Below, in pieces: positions 34,489 through 43,867 of a DNA stretch of 64,000 bases. A program made the translations under genes and the position numbers. The notes beneath the pieces were generated by a model. The model did not search any database, had not been told where the DNA came from, and saw only the letters and a list, made by a program, of their open reading frames with translations. The stretch lies in the NCBI RefSeq assembly GCF_023016115.1, contig NZ_JALKBH010000001.1, forward strand, positions 434,001 to 498,000, written 5' to 3'. Numbering within the stretch: position 1 is the stretch's first letter; the number at the start of each line of letters is the position of its first letter. This stretch comes from Alcanivorax sp. S6407. Its GTDB lineage: Bacteria; Pseudomonadota; Gammaproteobacteria; Pseudomonadales; Alcanivoracaceae.

Positions 34489-35433
34489 ATGGCTCTGGCA
34501 AACCGCAAGATTGGTTACGACGAGGTTGTAACCCGTGACATTCACTTTCCCATGAACATCGAAAACGTGGCTCGCCACTGGTTTCGCAACGACCCGTGGT
34601 CCACTCACTGGATGAATGCCATTCTCGCCGCCGTCCCCGACGGTGAACGCTGGGTGATGAATTCTGCAAGACGGCAGCTTGGCAAGCTTGACGATCCAGA
34701 AGTGCTGAACGCAGCTAAAGAATTCATTCGTCAGGAGCGCATTCATGCTCGTGAGCACGATGAAATGAACGCCATCGGCGTGCAACACGGGGTTCCCATC
34801 GACAAGGTTGAAGGCGTGTTCAAGCTGATCCGTAAGCAACTCCAACACCGCCTCAGTGACGATATGCAGAGCTCCATCGCAGCGGCGTTTGAACATTTCA
34901 CGGCCATTATTTCCTCGGTACTGCTTGAGCACCCGGAGCTGTTTGACGAAACCCACCCGGATTTGCGTGCCATGCTCTACTGGCACTTTGTCGAAGAAAC
35001 CGAGCACAAGAGCGTCAGTTATGACGTCTTCGTCGATGCCAGTGGTGGTGGCTACCGCAGTTACCGACTGCGTATCAGTGGCATGCTACTGGCCATTGCC
35101 CTGGGCTTCCCCATTATGATCGGCAACCAGACCTATCTGCTCTACAAGGATCGTCAAATTCTGAATTTGTGGTCCGCCGCCAAAATGACCAAAGTCCTGT
35201 TCTGGCGTCCCGGCATTCTTTCCAAGGTACTCGCTGGCGTGCCCCCCTATTTCTCCCCCACTTTCCACCCGTGGGATGACGATAACCGTGATGTAATCCG
35301 GATCTGGAAACGCGCCTACGAAAGAACTGGCGACCCTCATAAGGCCTATCAAGCGCTCAGAGACCACCGAGCCAACAATGTACACGGTACATTCGAAACG
35401 CCACAACCTGAACCCGCATGGGGGCAGGCATGA
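34489..35433 (+). CDS. PF10118-family 'metal-dependent hydrolase', ferritin-like diiron motif (copy 1)
   Basis: 314 residues. Annotated in databases as predicted metal-dependent hydrolase, but the residues look like a four-helix diiron site: GER in helix 1, E-R-I-H (ExxH) in FIRQERIHAREHDEMN, E in AAFEHFTA, and E-T-E-H (ExxH) in WHFVEETEHKSVSYDVF. A hydrophobic stretch (ISGMLLAIALGFPIMIG) follows. Start at 34489 with GGGAG eight bases upstream. First gene of a four-gene operon, overlapping the SDR by ATGA. Substrate unknown. Confidence 0.8.
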   Translation: MALANRKIGYDEVVTRDIHFPMNIENVARHWFRNDPWSTHWMNAILAAVPDGERWVMNSARRQLGKLDDPEVLNAAKEFIRQERIHAREHDEMNAIGVQHGVPIDKVEGVFKLIRKQLQHRLSDDMQSSIAAAFEHFTAIISSVLLEHPELFDETHPDLRAMLYWHFVEETEHKSVSYDVFVDASGGGYRSYRLRISGMLLAIALGFPIMIGNQTYLLYKDRQILNLWSAAKMTKVLFWRPGILSKVLAGVPPYFSPTFHPWDDDNRDVIRIWKRAYERTGDPHKAYQALRDHRANNVHGTFETPQPEPAWGQA

Positions 35434-36257
35434 AAAAGAAACCCTTGCACCCGTCAACTCAGGCGGCAGCTGTCATCACCGGGGCGGGTAGCGGCATCGG
35501 TCGTAGCTTTGCTTACGAAGTTGCCCGTCGAGGCGGTTCGGTACTGTGTGTCGATATCAATGAAGAGCGCGCCGAACAGGTGGCGATCAGCCTGCGAGCA
35601 CTCGGTACTCACGCGGTAGCCCTGGGGTGTGATGTCGGCGATGAAAAACAGATGGCATACCTGGCGGAAAATGCCGAGCCTTTGCTCGGCAGGCCGGTAA
35701 CCCTGGTAATCAACAACGCCGGCGTCGGCCTCGGTGGCCCAATCGGCGAGGTGTCACTTGAAGATTGGCACTGGTGCATGAACGTCAATCTATGGGGAGT
35801 TATTCACGGCTGCCATTATTTTGCCCCTCAGCTTCGCGATCTGGGCTATGGAGGCATCATCAATGTGGCCTCTGCTGCCGCATTCGGGTCCGCCCCGGAA
35901 ATGGCCGCCTACAACGTCACCAAGGCAGGGGTACTGGCCCTGTCCGAAACGCTGTCTTCTGAACTGACCGGAACCGGCGTAAAAATCACGGCCCTGTGCC
36001 CAACCGTGGTCCCGACCAATATCGTCGAGAATGGGCGCCTGCCTGAACGTCGCCGTGACTTTGCCCGTTCAGCGATGACCCGCTATGCCCTCACCAACGC
36101 CGACCAGGTGGCCCGACAGACCCTCAGTGCCCTTGATCGAGGTGAGCTTTACATGCTGCCACAAATTGACGGCCGGCTTGCCTGGCGGTTGAAACGCCTG
36201 ACGCCACGACTATACGCCCGCGCGATTGGCGAAGCTTACAGAATGCTGGCTGATTAA
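35430..36257 (+). CDS. Short-chain dehydrogenase/reductase (copy 1)
   Basis: 275 residues. Rossmann nucleotide motif ITGAGSGIGRSFAYEVA, NNAGV, and catalytic Ser in NVASAAAFGS with YNVTK (Tyr-x3-Lys). An acidic residue after strand 2 (CVDINEERA) favours NAD(H). Expected to interconvert an alcohol and a ketone ahead of the monooxygenase encoded two genes later. The ATG overlaps the previous stop (ATGA). Confidence 0.88.
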   Translation: MKKKPLHPSTQAAAVITGAGSGIGRSFAYEVARRGGSVLCVDINEERAEQVAISLRALGTHAVALGCDVGDEKQMAYLAENAEPLLGRPVTLVINNAGVGLGGPIGEVSLEDWHWCMNVNLWGVIHGCHYFAPQLRDLGYGGIINVASAAAFGSAPEMAAYNVTKAGVLALSETLSSELTGTGVKITALCPTVVPTNIVENGRLPERRRDFARSAMTRYALTNADQVARQTLSALDRGELYMLPQIDGRLAWRLKRLTPRLYARAIGEAYRMLAD

Positions 36258-36295
36258 ACCGCATTAGTGGAAACGAAACACGCAAGGAATTCAAT

Positions 36296-37255
36296 ATGGC
36301 CTCCATTCCTACAACAATTTTGAAGCTACTTTTTCGCGCCGGCATGAAGCGTGATATACGCGACCCGGACAAACTGGTAAGACATCTTCGCAGGGTGATG
36401 AACGCGCCTTTGGCCCCCTCTCTGCTGCCACGCGGAGTGCGACTCAAGCGAGGCAAGGTTGCAGGAATAGCTGGCCACTGGCTAGGCACCGCAGACCCAC
36501 AAATCACCATACTCTACCTGCATGGTGGCGCCTTCATCGGCGGGCGGCTTGATACCTATCACCACTTTTGTGGCCGTTTGGCTCACGCCCTGAATGCGCG
36601 GGTCTTTCTTCCGGATTACCGACTAGCCCCTGAGCACCCCTTCCCGGCAGCAACGGATGACGCCTTTAATGTGTATCGTGAACTGATCGCAGACCCTCGC
36701 CCTGTGGTCATTGCGGGAGACTCTGCGGGAGGCAACCTGACGTTAGTCACATTGCTGCGTGCCCGTGATCAGCTGCTGAAAATGCCGGCTTGCGCCCTCG
36801 CCATTTCGCCGGCATCGGATGCGCGAGGCACCCTGATGTCCAGACAGGCGAATAGCGACAGCGATACCATGCTTTCCCATGGCATGATTGAGGTGGCAAC
36901 GGATATCTATCTGGCCGGCGCGGACCCCGCTCACCCGTATGCCTCACCAATCACCGCGGATTTCACCGGCTTGCCCCCTCTACTTTTCACTGTCAGTAGC
37001 GAAGAGTGTCTGCGCGACGATACCCATGCAGCAGCACAATGCGCGCGAGATGCGGGGGTGCCCGTGCAGGTTCTGGAGCGCGATGATATGCCGCACGTGT
37101 GGCCCGTATTCACCTTTTTGCTACCAGAGGCAAAGCAGGACTTCCCTACCATCGTCCGAATTCTGGAAAAGTATCTGACCAGCAATAACGTCGGCAAAGC
37201 CCCATCCCAAACGGTCAATGCTAGCGATAGCGCCATAGTTGAGGTTGCATCATGA
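36296..37255 (+). CDS. Alpha/beta hydrolase, hormone-sensitive-lipase family
   Basis: 319 residues. Oxyanion motif LYLHGGAFIGG, nucleophile in IAGDSAGGNL, acid and base in the C-terminal part (SEECLRDD and DMPHVWPVF). This is the HSL/bacterial esterase group. Beside a Baeyer-Villiger-type monooxygenase it would cleave the ester or lactone product. Overlaps the next gene by ATGA. Confidence 0.88.
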   Translation: MASIPTTILKLLFRAGMKRDIRDPDKLVRHLRRVMNAPLAPSLLPRGVRLKRGKVAGIAGHWLGTADPQITILYLHGGAFIGGRLDTYHHFCGRLAHALNARVFLPDYRLAPEHPFPAATDDAFNVYRELIADPRPVVIAGDSAGGNLTLVTLLRARDQLLKMPACALAISPASDARGTLMSRQANSDSDTMLSHGMIEVATDIYLAGADPAHPYASPITADFTGLPPLLFTVSSEECLRDDTHAAAQCARDAGVPVQVLERDDMPHVWPVFTFLLPEAKQDFPTIVRILEKYLTSNNVGKAPSQTVNASDSAIVEVAS

Positions 37256-38895
37256 ATATGGCTGCTGTTGCAATCCATAACCCTCGTCCCAGCGTTACTC
37301 CTGATCATGAAGTCATTATCATCGGCGCGGGAATTTCTGGAATTGGTGCGGCAATCCAGCTGCGTGCCGATGGCATCAAAGATATCTTGATCCTTGAGCG
37401 AAGCAAGGATGTGGGAGGAACCTGGCGCGACAACCGTTATCCGGGAATCGCTGTCGACATTACCTCGTTTACCTATTCATTTTCCTTCGAACAAAACGCA
37501 AATTGGTCTCGCGTTTTTGCGCCGGGAAACGAGCTTTACCAGTATACAAGACAGGTAACAAGCAAGTATGGCATCTACCCACTGATTCGCTTTGGTGTCG
37601 AAGTCGCTAGCGCCCGTTTTGATCTCGACAGCCATGTCTGGTTGATCGATCTTACGGATGGCAGGCGACTTAGTGCACGCCATATTGTCTCGGCCTGTGG
37701 CGGTTTGATATCACCCAAGATGCCAGATATTGAAGGGCTTGATACGTTCCAGGGCAATGTCATTCACACTGCACGCTGGCCAGATGACCTTGATCTTAGT
37801 GACAAGCGAGTAGCGGTAATAGGCACTGGCGCCACTGCAGTGCAACTGATTCCGAAAATTGCCGGCAAGGCCCGCCAATTGGATGTCTACCAGCGCACCC
37901 CCATCTGGGTACTGAAAAAACCCGATCATAGCCTGCCCGGCTGGCTCAAGACTCTGTTCCGAACCGTACCGGGCCTGCAACGCACCCTTCGGGGCGCCAC
38001 CGATACCGCCAGTGAAACCCTGATGGTGCTTTCAGCAATTTATTATCGCCAGGCCCCCTGGCTGGTCCGCATGTGCGAAAAGGCGGGCATAAACAACTTG
38101 CGCGAACAACTGCCCAACCGCAAAGACCTGTGGGAGAAACTGACACCGAAATACGGCTTCGGCTGTAAAAGACCAACCTTCTCCAACGACTATTTCCGCA
38201 CCTTCGGCCGGGACAACGTCGAGCTGGTGACGACGCCGATCAAACGCATCACCTCCCGTGGCATCACCACCGAAGACGGCCGCTCACGACGCATAGATAC
38301 CTTGATCCTCGCCACCGGTTACAAAACCTTCGAGAAAGGAAATATTCCCTCGTTCGACGTCATCGGCAGCAACAACATCAATTTGGGCGATTTCTGGCAT
38401 GACTACCGTTACCAGGCCTATGAAGGGTTGACCATTCCGGGCTACCCGAACTTTTACATCATGCTCGGTCCCTATGCCCTTATCGGCACCTCTTACTTCA
38501 AGATGGTCGAAGGGAATGCCATCCACCTCTCTCGCTGTATTCGCGAAGCCAACCGACGTGGAGCCAGCCAAGTGGAAATACGTCAGTCCGTCCATGACGC
38601 GTATTTCCGCAATATCCAGAAACGCCAGCAAAACACCGTGTTCCTTAACCACAACTGCGCGCTGTCGAACAGTTATTACTTCGACCATCATGGTGACGCG
38701 CCAATGCTGCGGCCCTCTACCTCTCTGGAAATGCTGTGGCGAGCCAAGCATTTACCGATGGATCACTACCGGTTCAGTGTACTGGCCGGGCACACTCCCA
38801 GCAGACACGACGGCGGGAGACAAGCCTGTGAGCCACATCCCCAGCTGCCAGAGAAGGGCATTCCGGCAAAACAAACAGATAACAATTCTCAGTGA
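37252..38895 (+). CDS. Flavin-binding monooxygenase, Baeyer-Villiger type
   Basis: 547 residues. FAD motif IIGAGISGIGAAIQL, the Baeyer-Villiger-like fingerprint FQGNVIHTARWP (FxGxxxHxxxWP), and the NADPH motif VIGTGATAVQLIP. Converts ketones to esters or lactones with O2 and NADPH; substrate unassigned. End of the PF10118-SDR-hydrolase-BVMO operon. The last 50 residues are low-complexity and hydrophilic. Confidence 0.88.
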   Translation: MNMAAVAIHNPRPSVTPDHEVIIIGAGISGIGAAIQLRADGIKDILILERSKDVGGTWRDNRYPGIAVDITSFTYSFSFEQNANWSRVFAPGNELYQYTRQVTSKYGIYPLIRFGVEVASARFDLDSHVWLIDLTDGRRLSARHIVSACGGLISPKMPDIEGLDTFQGNVIHTARWPDDLDLSDKRVAVIGTGATAVQLIPKIAGKARQLDVYQRTPIWVLKKPDHSLPGWLKTLFRTVPGLQRTLRGATDTASETLMVLSAIYYRQAPWLVRMCEKAGINNLREQLPNRKDLWEKLTPKYGFGCKRPTFSNDYFRTFGRDNVELVTTPIKRITSRGITTEDGRSRRIDTLILATGYKTFEKGNIPSFDVIGSNNINLGDFWHDYRYQAYEGLTIPGYPNFYIMLGPYALIGTSYFKMVEGNAIHLSRCIREANRRGASQVEIRQSVHDAYFRNIQKRQQNTVFLNHNCALSNSYYFDHHGDAPMLRPSTSLEMLWRAKHLPMDHYRFSVLAGHTPSRHDGGRQACEPHPQLPEKGIPAKQTDNNSQ

Positions 38896-39229
38896 CTGTG
38901 CCAGAGAAAGTGTGGAGCCTGCTTGTACATGTCACGCCAGCAGAGCTCTCCAGATCCAGTTGACCGTGCGCTTTAGCGCTGCCCAGGAGGCGTTACACCA
39001 CTCGATAACCCATGCCTGGTCAGCAACAGAACACGGCATCTCGTCATAGACGACGACTGGGCGTCACGCATTAATGTGTGACATTACCGGAGCGCCAGAG
39101 CACAACGTCATTACAGTCATGGACACAGACAGCTAAGCCTGAGACCAATATTGGTTGTTTAACCAAACAAACAGAAAATCAGAACAACTCACCATCTATA
39201 ACCAGAACAGCCCCCTTTAGGAGCCTGAA
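38896..39229. other. 334-base gap upstream of the fadL-like gene
   Basis: No gene seen. It holds the operator dyad at 39151 and the palindrome ACCAATATTGGT (39144-39155), which overlaps it; the latter contains a weak -10-like CAATAT. Confidence 0.5.
39151..39166. promoter_or_regulatory. Operator copy 2 (TTGGTT dyad)
   Basis: TTGGTTGTTTAACCAA, perfect 6-4-6 dyad, 64 bases before the fadL-like ATG. Confidence 0.75.
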
Positions 39230-40591
39230 ATGTCTGCAAAAAAAACAAAACGGTTACCTCTCCTTTTCTTCACGTGCACTACAGCATTGCTCTCACCCGG
39301 CTTGGCCATTGGCGGTGCTGGCGACGGAGCGAGCACTTATGGGCTAGGCCCGATGAATGCCGGCACTGCCTTGGCATTCAGTCCTTTTGCATCCAACAGC
39401 TGGTCGGTGTACTACAACCCGGCCGCCATGGCCCGCTCCCCGGAGGGCGAACTGGGAGTCATTGTGCAGTATGGCGACCAGGAATTACGTGCCAAATCAC
39501 TGGGAGGAACAGACCCTTTGGAGCGAGAGAATGATATCCTCTCTGACACCAGTTCCGAACTATTATTAATCGGCTTCAAAAGCCGCGTCGCCGGCATTTC
39601 CAGCATCGACAAGCCCATTTACTTTGGCCTGAACGTGGGTGTAGACCAATACACATCCAACCTATTGCCCTATCAGGCCAATACCAGCCAGAAAGGGCAG
39701 TTTCTACGCTATGAATCTCAGCCACTTTATCTCGCCTTTGGTGGCGCTATCAGCAACGTCCTGAGGGGCGTTGACGTCGGCGCATCAGCACGTCTTACCC
39801 TCCAGGCCAAAGCCAACCTGGAAGCAGTTTCAGACCTTGGCGGCAACACAGACTCTGAAAAACTTTCCCTGGAAGCCTCTCCATCCCTATCACCGGCACT
39901 AGGTATCAATATCCGCTCTGGAGAAATGTTCTGCGGTACAAGCGAGTGCATGCCTTTTGGAATGGATAAGATGGAGCTGGCTCTTTTCTGGCGGGGGGAA
40001 AGTAGCTATGAGGTATCCGTGGATGCCAATGTGGTTGTGCCGGGAGTTATCCCTGAACCAGGCCTGAGCCTAGCGCTTAGTACAATTGATACCTATCAAC
40101 CTGAAGTTCTCGGCGCAGCCATTTTGCTTCCCGTTGGCAAATTCGAATTGACGGCAGGCATTGAGCAGCACAATTGGTCTGCGCTTGAAAGCGAGTTTGC
40201 CGACGATACTATTCGCGATCAGGCTAATCTAGCGTTTGACGACATCACCATTCCCCGAATTGGCGTTAGCTATCAGTGGTCGGAGTCCATGAAACTCTTT
40301 GCCGGCGCAGCCCTGGAGGACTCACCTTTAAAATCCAGCCGATCCCAGGACGTTAACTATCTTGACACCGATAAAAAGGTTTTCGGTCTGGGTGCCAGCT
40401 ACCGTCTGTCCAGCGCGCCAATAATAGATATGCCATTAGAACTCTCCTTCGCTTACCAGTATCAAATGCTGGATGAAGCTGATTTCGAATTGACCTCCAT
40501 CAACTCTTCCACCGATCCAGCCCCTTATGAAACGGTAAGGGCTGATGGTGAAATAAACGTATTTTCTTCCTCCCTGTCGCTAAAGTTTTAA
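39230..40591 (+). CDS. FadL/TodX-family outer-membrane hydrocarbon transporter
   Basis: 453 residues with an N-terminal signal peptide (basic KKTKR, hydrophobic stretch, cleavage near LAIGG). The family motif NPAAMARSPEGE follows, then a beta-barrel with many aromatic-ended strands and a terminal Phe (SSLSLKF) for outer-membrane insertion. FadL relatives carry long-chain fatty acids, alkanes or aromatics through a lateral opening. Pairs with the giant lipoprotein 34 bases downstream; both probably follow the operator at 39151. Confidence 0.87.
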   Translation: MSAKKTKRLPLLFFTCTTALLSPGLAIGGAGDGASTYGLGPMNAGTALAFSPFASNSWSVYYNPAAMARSPEGELGVIVQYGDQELRAKSLGGTDPLERENDILSDTSSELLLIGFKSRVAGISSIDKPIYFGLNVGVDQYTSNLLPYQANTSQKGQFLRYESQPLYLAFGGAISNVLRGVDVGASARLTLQAKANLEAVSDLGGNTDSEKLSLEASPSLSPALGINIRSGEMFCGTSECMPFGMDKMELALFWRGESSYEVSVDANVVVPGVIPEPGLSLALSTIDTYQPEVLGAAILLPVGKFELTAGIEQHNWSALESEFADDTIRDQANLAFDDITIPRIGVSYQWSESMKLFAGAALEDSPLKSSRSQDVNYLDTDKKVFGLGASYRLSSAPIIDMPLELSFAYQYQMLDEADFELTSINSSTDPAPYETVRADGEINVFSSSLSLKF

Positions 40592-40625
40592 CAACAGGCA
40601 TGCGATTAATACCAGGAGAAGAGCA

Positions 40626-43600
40626 ATGAATAATAACCCCATCACAATCCACCAGTTTCTGATTAGTCTGGCGGTCGCCATAGCAGCCCTTCTGACCGGG
40701 TGCGGTGGCGATCAGGGCGATGTAAGCAATCCCTGGAGCACACCAGAGACATTAATTTTTTCTTACCCTTATCCTGGCCAGACCGAGGTTCCAGCTACCG
40801 CGCCAGTAATCCTGCGATTTTCCTCTGCACTTGAGCAAGAGGTTATTGATGACATTGACTCACGCCTACAGCTGGTCAGTGATACTGATGGGAATACCGT
40901 CATGGTTGACTATCAGGTGGTAGACAATGGCAGAGGCCTGGCCCTGTATCCTCAATCGCGGCTGGCTCCGGCGGAAGCGTACCATCTGGTTGTCAACGAT
41001 GATGGCCTTGGAGCCATTGATGATAACTCCGTGGCCCGCGTTCGGTTTCGGACTGCAGGCAGTCAAGCCGGCGCATCGCAAACCATGGGAAGCGGCTCTT
41101 TCACCCTGCTTTCAGCCACTCCTCTAGACCAACCGTCATTGCTAGAGCCGATTGATGATGCCAGCCATCCCAACGACATGAGCACCTTCAGGATGTCGTT
41201 TAACCAAACGGTTGATCCGACCAGCACAGCATATGGCGAAACCGGATCGGTTCAACTTCGTGACAACCTCGGCAAGTTGGTTCCCGCATCGCTATTTTTG
41301 CAGGGTCGTTACCTGACACTGGATCCTGACCAGGATCTGAAACCTGTGGAACACACACTAACGATTGCTGGGCTGCGGGCCCAGACTACCGGTGAACAGT
41401 TGCCGGAGTACAATCGGACTTTTGTTCCGGAAGCCACTCTTCCCCGTGCTACATCCGTTCTAAAAGTTGGCAGTCTTGGAGCTGAGCAACCTGGACTAGT
41501 GTCAACTTTAACCGGCAACCCGATCAATCAGGTGCCAGTACAATCCTTTGTGCTGGGAGATGAATCATTTACCGGGTTGAGCGGGGATCTAGCTGCAGAT
41601 CTGGCTTTTGCTCCCAACTTTCCTAATGCCGTTCCACTGCGAGTACCCGCTGGTTCCGTACTCCGAGGCACCCCCGTGGACGTCAATATACTGGGCGAAA
41701 TACCGTCCGGGCTGGAAACCGGTGAAGTCACCATCACGATACTCAGCGACGCTAATGGGTATCTGATCCCTAATCCATTCAGTGATTCCCCATCGGTTCC
41801 CCGCTATGCCCTGCTTAATATGGACGCAGCAATGACTGCAGCAGGTCAAGAGCCCAATGCGGCTCTCAGCCAGAACCTGCTTAATGTGCAGGTAGCGGGT
41901 TTAGCCGTTGTAAAGGATGGTGTACTAGTACTGGATGCGGTCAGTGTGGTTGAACCTGATGTACTGGGCCTGGAGAAGGCATCCGGTCTGCTCTCATTCC
42001 GCATGGAGGCCTATCAAAACCAGCGCCAAGCGCCTGCCCCAAGCCAAGACACTCGACCCTTGCAGCTTCAGTCTTGGGCACCGGGAGAAACGTTCCAACC
42101 CAATGCAAGGCCTGGTGACCCCGTTATCCTGAACTTCAACAAACCATTAGACCCAGCTTCGGTGTTCCTTGACGGTGCCGTACAGGTTTCTGTTGATGAT
42201 GTAGTAAAGACGTACCCAATACGTCACGATGGAGCCACGATCATCATCGGAGGAGATATCCTTCAACACGGAAAAGACGTCGAGCTCACCCTCACCAGCC
42301 TGCTCCGAGATACGCAGGGAAACCCGCTCAACCAGGACCAGACACTCAACATCCGCCTACCGGACTTCGTGCTTCCCAATGGCAGCACCAATGAGCTACG
42401 TGCACCACTTGTCGCTGCTGTTTTTCCCGGTTACCCCTGTGCGTTAACCGATGTCGATCTTACCGGCGAAAGAGAGACTTGGCGCAATGGCCGATGTGTA
42501 GGAGGTAAAAATAGCGACCCGCTCTATCCTGTACCGAATATGTTCAAGGATTTTAGTATTCGAGTCATCTTTAGCCGCAGTATCGACGGCGACACGGTTA
42601 ATGATCAGACTTTTGTTGTTGAACACTTCGATACCGTTAATAACGTATGGCAACCCGTCAATGGTCGCCATAAAGTACTTTCACAGCGAATCGAATTTTT
42701 ACCGAACAGTCCCTGGCGGGTTGGTGACCTTTACCGTTATACCCTGCACTCCGAGGAAGGAGCGCCGAACTGTGGAGTCAACGCCATATGTTCAAATGAT
42801 GGAGCCCCTCTGCAAACACGGCAAATTTCTCAGTCCAGCTCCACAGCGCCTGGCCTTAGACAAGGAGGTCCGGACCTGACCAATCACTTTGTGGTAACAG
42901 GAGAAGAGGACAGGATTACCCGCGTATCATTACGGTCACTACCTGTAGCGGATGTCAACGCGAACCTCAGTCTCGATGACAATGAGCAAGGTGCGGTACC
43001 CGATGGTAACGGCGGTGCCATTGCCGATGCCAACTACCTACAGCTTAGGCTAAAAAACAAATCGGGAGTAATAACCCATGCCAACATTGGCTGTGGTATA
43101 GGCGACGATTGCCCGGAAAAGAAATTTGCCTTTGTCGGGTCAGGCGCCTTGCAAGCCGGGGTAAGCCAGTATGAGCCGGATGTCACCATCAACCGACGCC
43201 TCATCGACAGCGACCCAATGACATCAAATGAAGTCACCGGCGCCGTCATTGCCAAAGTCTTCCCTACCGTTCTCTCAACGACCAGTGTCTTTCTGGAAGC
43301 TCGCGCACTGGGATTAATCACAATACCGCTGGACACCGGTCCTCTGGTACTTCGATTGGGATACGAAAACAATCAACCCATTACGGGCTATATCACCGAA
43401 ACCCCGGATGGCCCCTGGTTCAGTACTACGTTTGATCTCATGGTGGATGCACCAGAGTTAGAACCACGGCTAATTATAGAACTCGGGCATGACATCCGCA
43501 GCAAAGTAATTACCGGAGTCACCCTCGAAGGCCCCCTGCGCTTTGTCGATGATGGTCGTCTGATTCTCAAAGTCCGTAACCCCGACCCTCTCATCATACC

Positions 43601-43706
43601 GGCCAACATTGATCTCTTGGGAATCGGCTTGGCGGGTGTTGAGCTGGAAGTCCCCCCCCTCGGCGTAGATCTGACCTTTACCTTTTTGCCGGTAAAAGAT
43701 TTTTAA
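40626..43706 (+). CDS. Giant Ig-like-domain outer-membrane lipoprotein
   Basis: 1026 residues. Signal peptide with lipobox LLTGC near residue 25; Gly at +2 predicts outer-membrane sorting. At least four Big_5-type Ig-like modules follow, recognised by openings such as YPYPGQTEVPATAPVILRFS and SWAPGETFQPNARPGDPVIL, which bear the 'P.dga..vp....i.v.Fs.p' pattern. A distinct cysteine-bearing module (CALTDVD...GRC; CGVNAIC) sits near 600-730. The C-terminal 250 residues are beta-rich and end KDF. It probably works with the FadL porin at the surface, for example in binding or handing over oil-phase substrate; this is inference. Confidence 0.75.
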   Translation: MNNNPITIHQFLISLAVAIAALLTGCGGDQGDVSNPWSTPETLIFSYPYPGQTEVPATAPVILRFSSALEQEVIDDIDSRLQLVSDTDGNTVMVDYQVVDNGRGLALYPQSRLAPAEAYHLVVNDDGLGAIDDNSVARVRFRTAGSQAGASQTMGSGSFTLLSATPLDQPSLLEPIDDASHPNDMSTFRMSFNQTVDPTSTAYGETGSVQLRDNLGKLVPASLFLQGRYLTLDPDQDLKPVEHTLTIAGLRAQTTGEQLPEYNRTFVPEATLPRATSVLKVGSLGAEQPGLVSTLTGNPINQVPVQSFVLGDESFTGLSGDLAADLAFAPNFPNAVPLRVPAGSVLRGTPVDVNILGEIPSGLETGEVTITILSDANGYLIPNPFSDSPSVPRYALLNMDAAMTAAGQEPNAALSQNLLNVQVAGLAVVKDGVLVLDAVSVVEPDVLGLEKASGLLSFRMEAYQNQRQAPAPSQDTRPLQLQSWAPGETFQPNARPGDPVILNFNKPLDPASVFLDGAVQVSVDDVVKTYPIRHDGATIIIGGDILQHGKDVELTLTSLLRDTQGNPLNQDQTLNIRLPDFVLPNGSTNELRAPLVAAVFPGYPCALTDVDLTGERETWRNGRCVGGKNSDPLYPVPNMFKDFSIRVIFSRSIDGDTVNDQTFVVEHFDTVNNVWQPVNGRHKVLSQRIEFLPNSPWRVGDLYRYTLHSEEGAPNCGVNAICSNDGAPLQTRQISQSSSTAPGLRQGGPDLTNHFVVTGEEDRITRVSLRSLPVADVNANLSLDDNEQGAVPDGNGGAIADANYLQLRLKNKSGVITHANIGCGIGDDCPEKKFAFVGSGALQAGVSQYEPDVTINRRLIDSDPMTSNEVTGAVIAKVFPTVLSTTSVFLEARALGLITIPLDTGPLVLRLGYENNQPITGYITETPDGPWFSTTFDLMVDAPELEPRLIIELGHDIRSKVITGVTLEGPLRFVDDGRLILKVRNPDPLIIPANIDLLGIGLAGVELEVPPLGVDLTFTFLPVKDF

Positions 43707-43736
43707 TATATTCCCCTTGTGCTAACGCACTTTCAT

Positions 43737-43759
43737 GCCCCCTTTATGGGGGCTTTTTT
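43737..43759 (+). terminator. Intrinsic terminator after the lipoprotein gene
   Basis: GCCCCC - TTTAT - GGGGGC followed by six T. Strong rho-independent terminator 30 bases after the stop codon. Confidence 0.93.
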
Positions 43760-43843
43760 CTGTCCTCACCGTATGCCACACCGCTGAATGATCATCAATA
43801 TCGTCAAATAGGACTTTTCTTTGTGTAGAAGAAACGCTAATAT

Positions 43844-43859
43844 TTGGTTGTTTGGCCAA
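43844..43859. promoter_or_regulatory. Operator copy 3 (TTGGTT dyad)
   Basis: TTGGTTGTTTGGCCAA, two mismatches from the perfect dyad, directly upstream of the alpha/beta hydrolase ATG. A TAATAT (43838-43843) sits immediately before it, so bound protein would cover the start region. Confidence 0.65.
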
Positions 43860-43867
43860 ATAAATAA

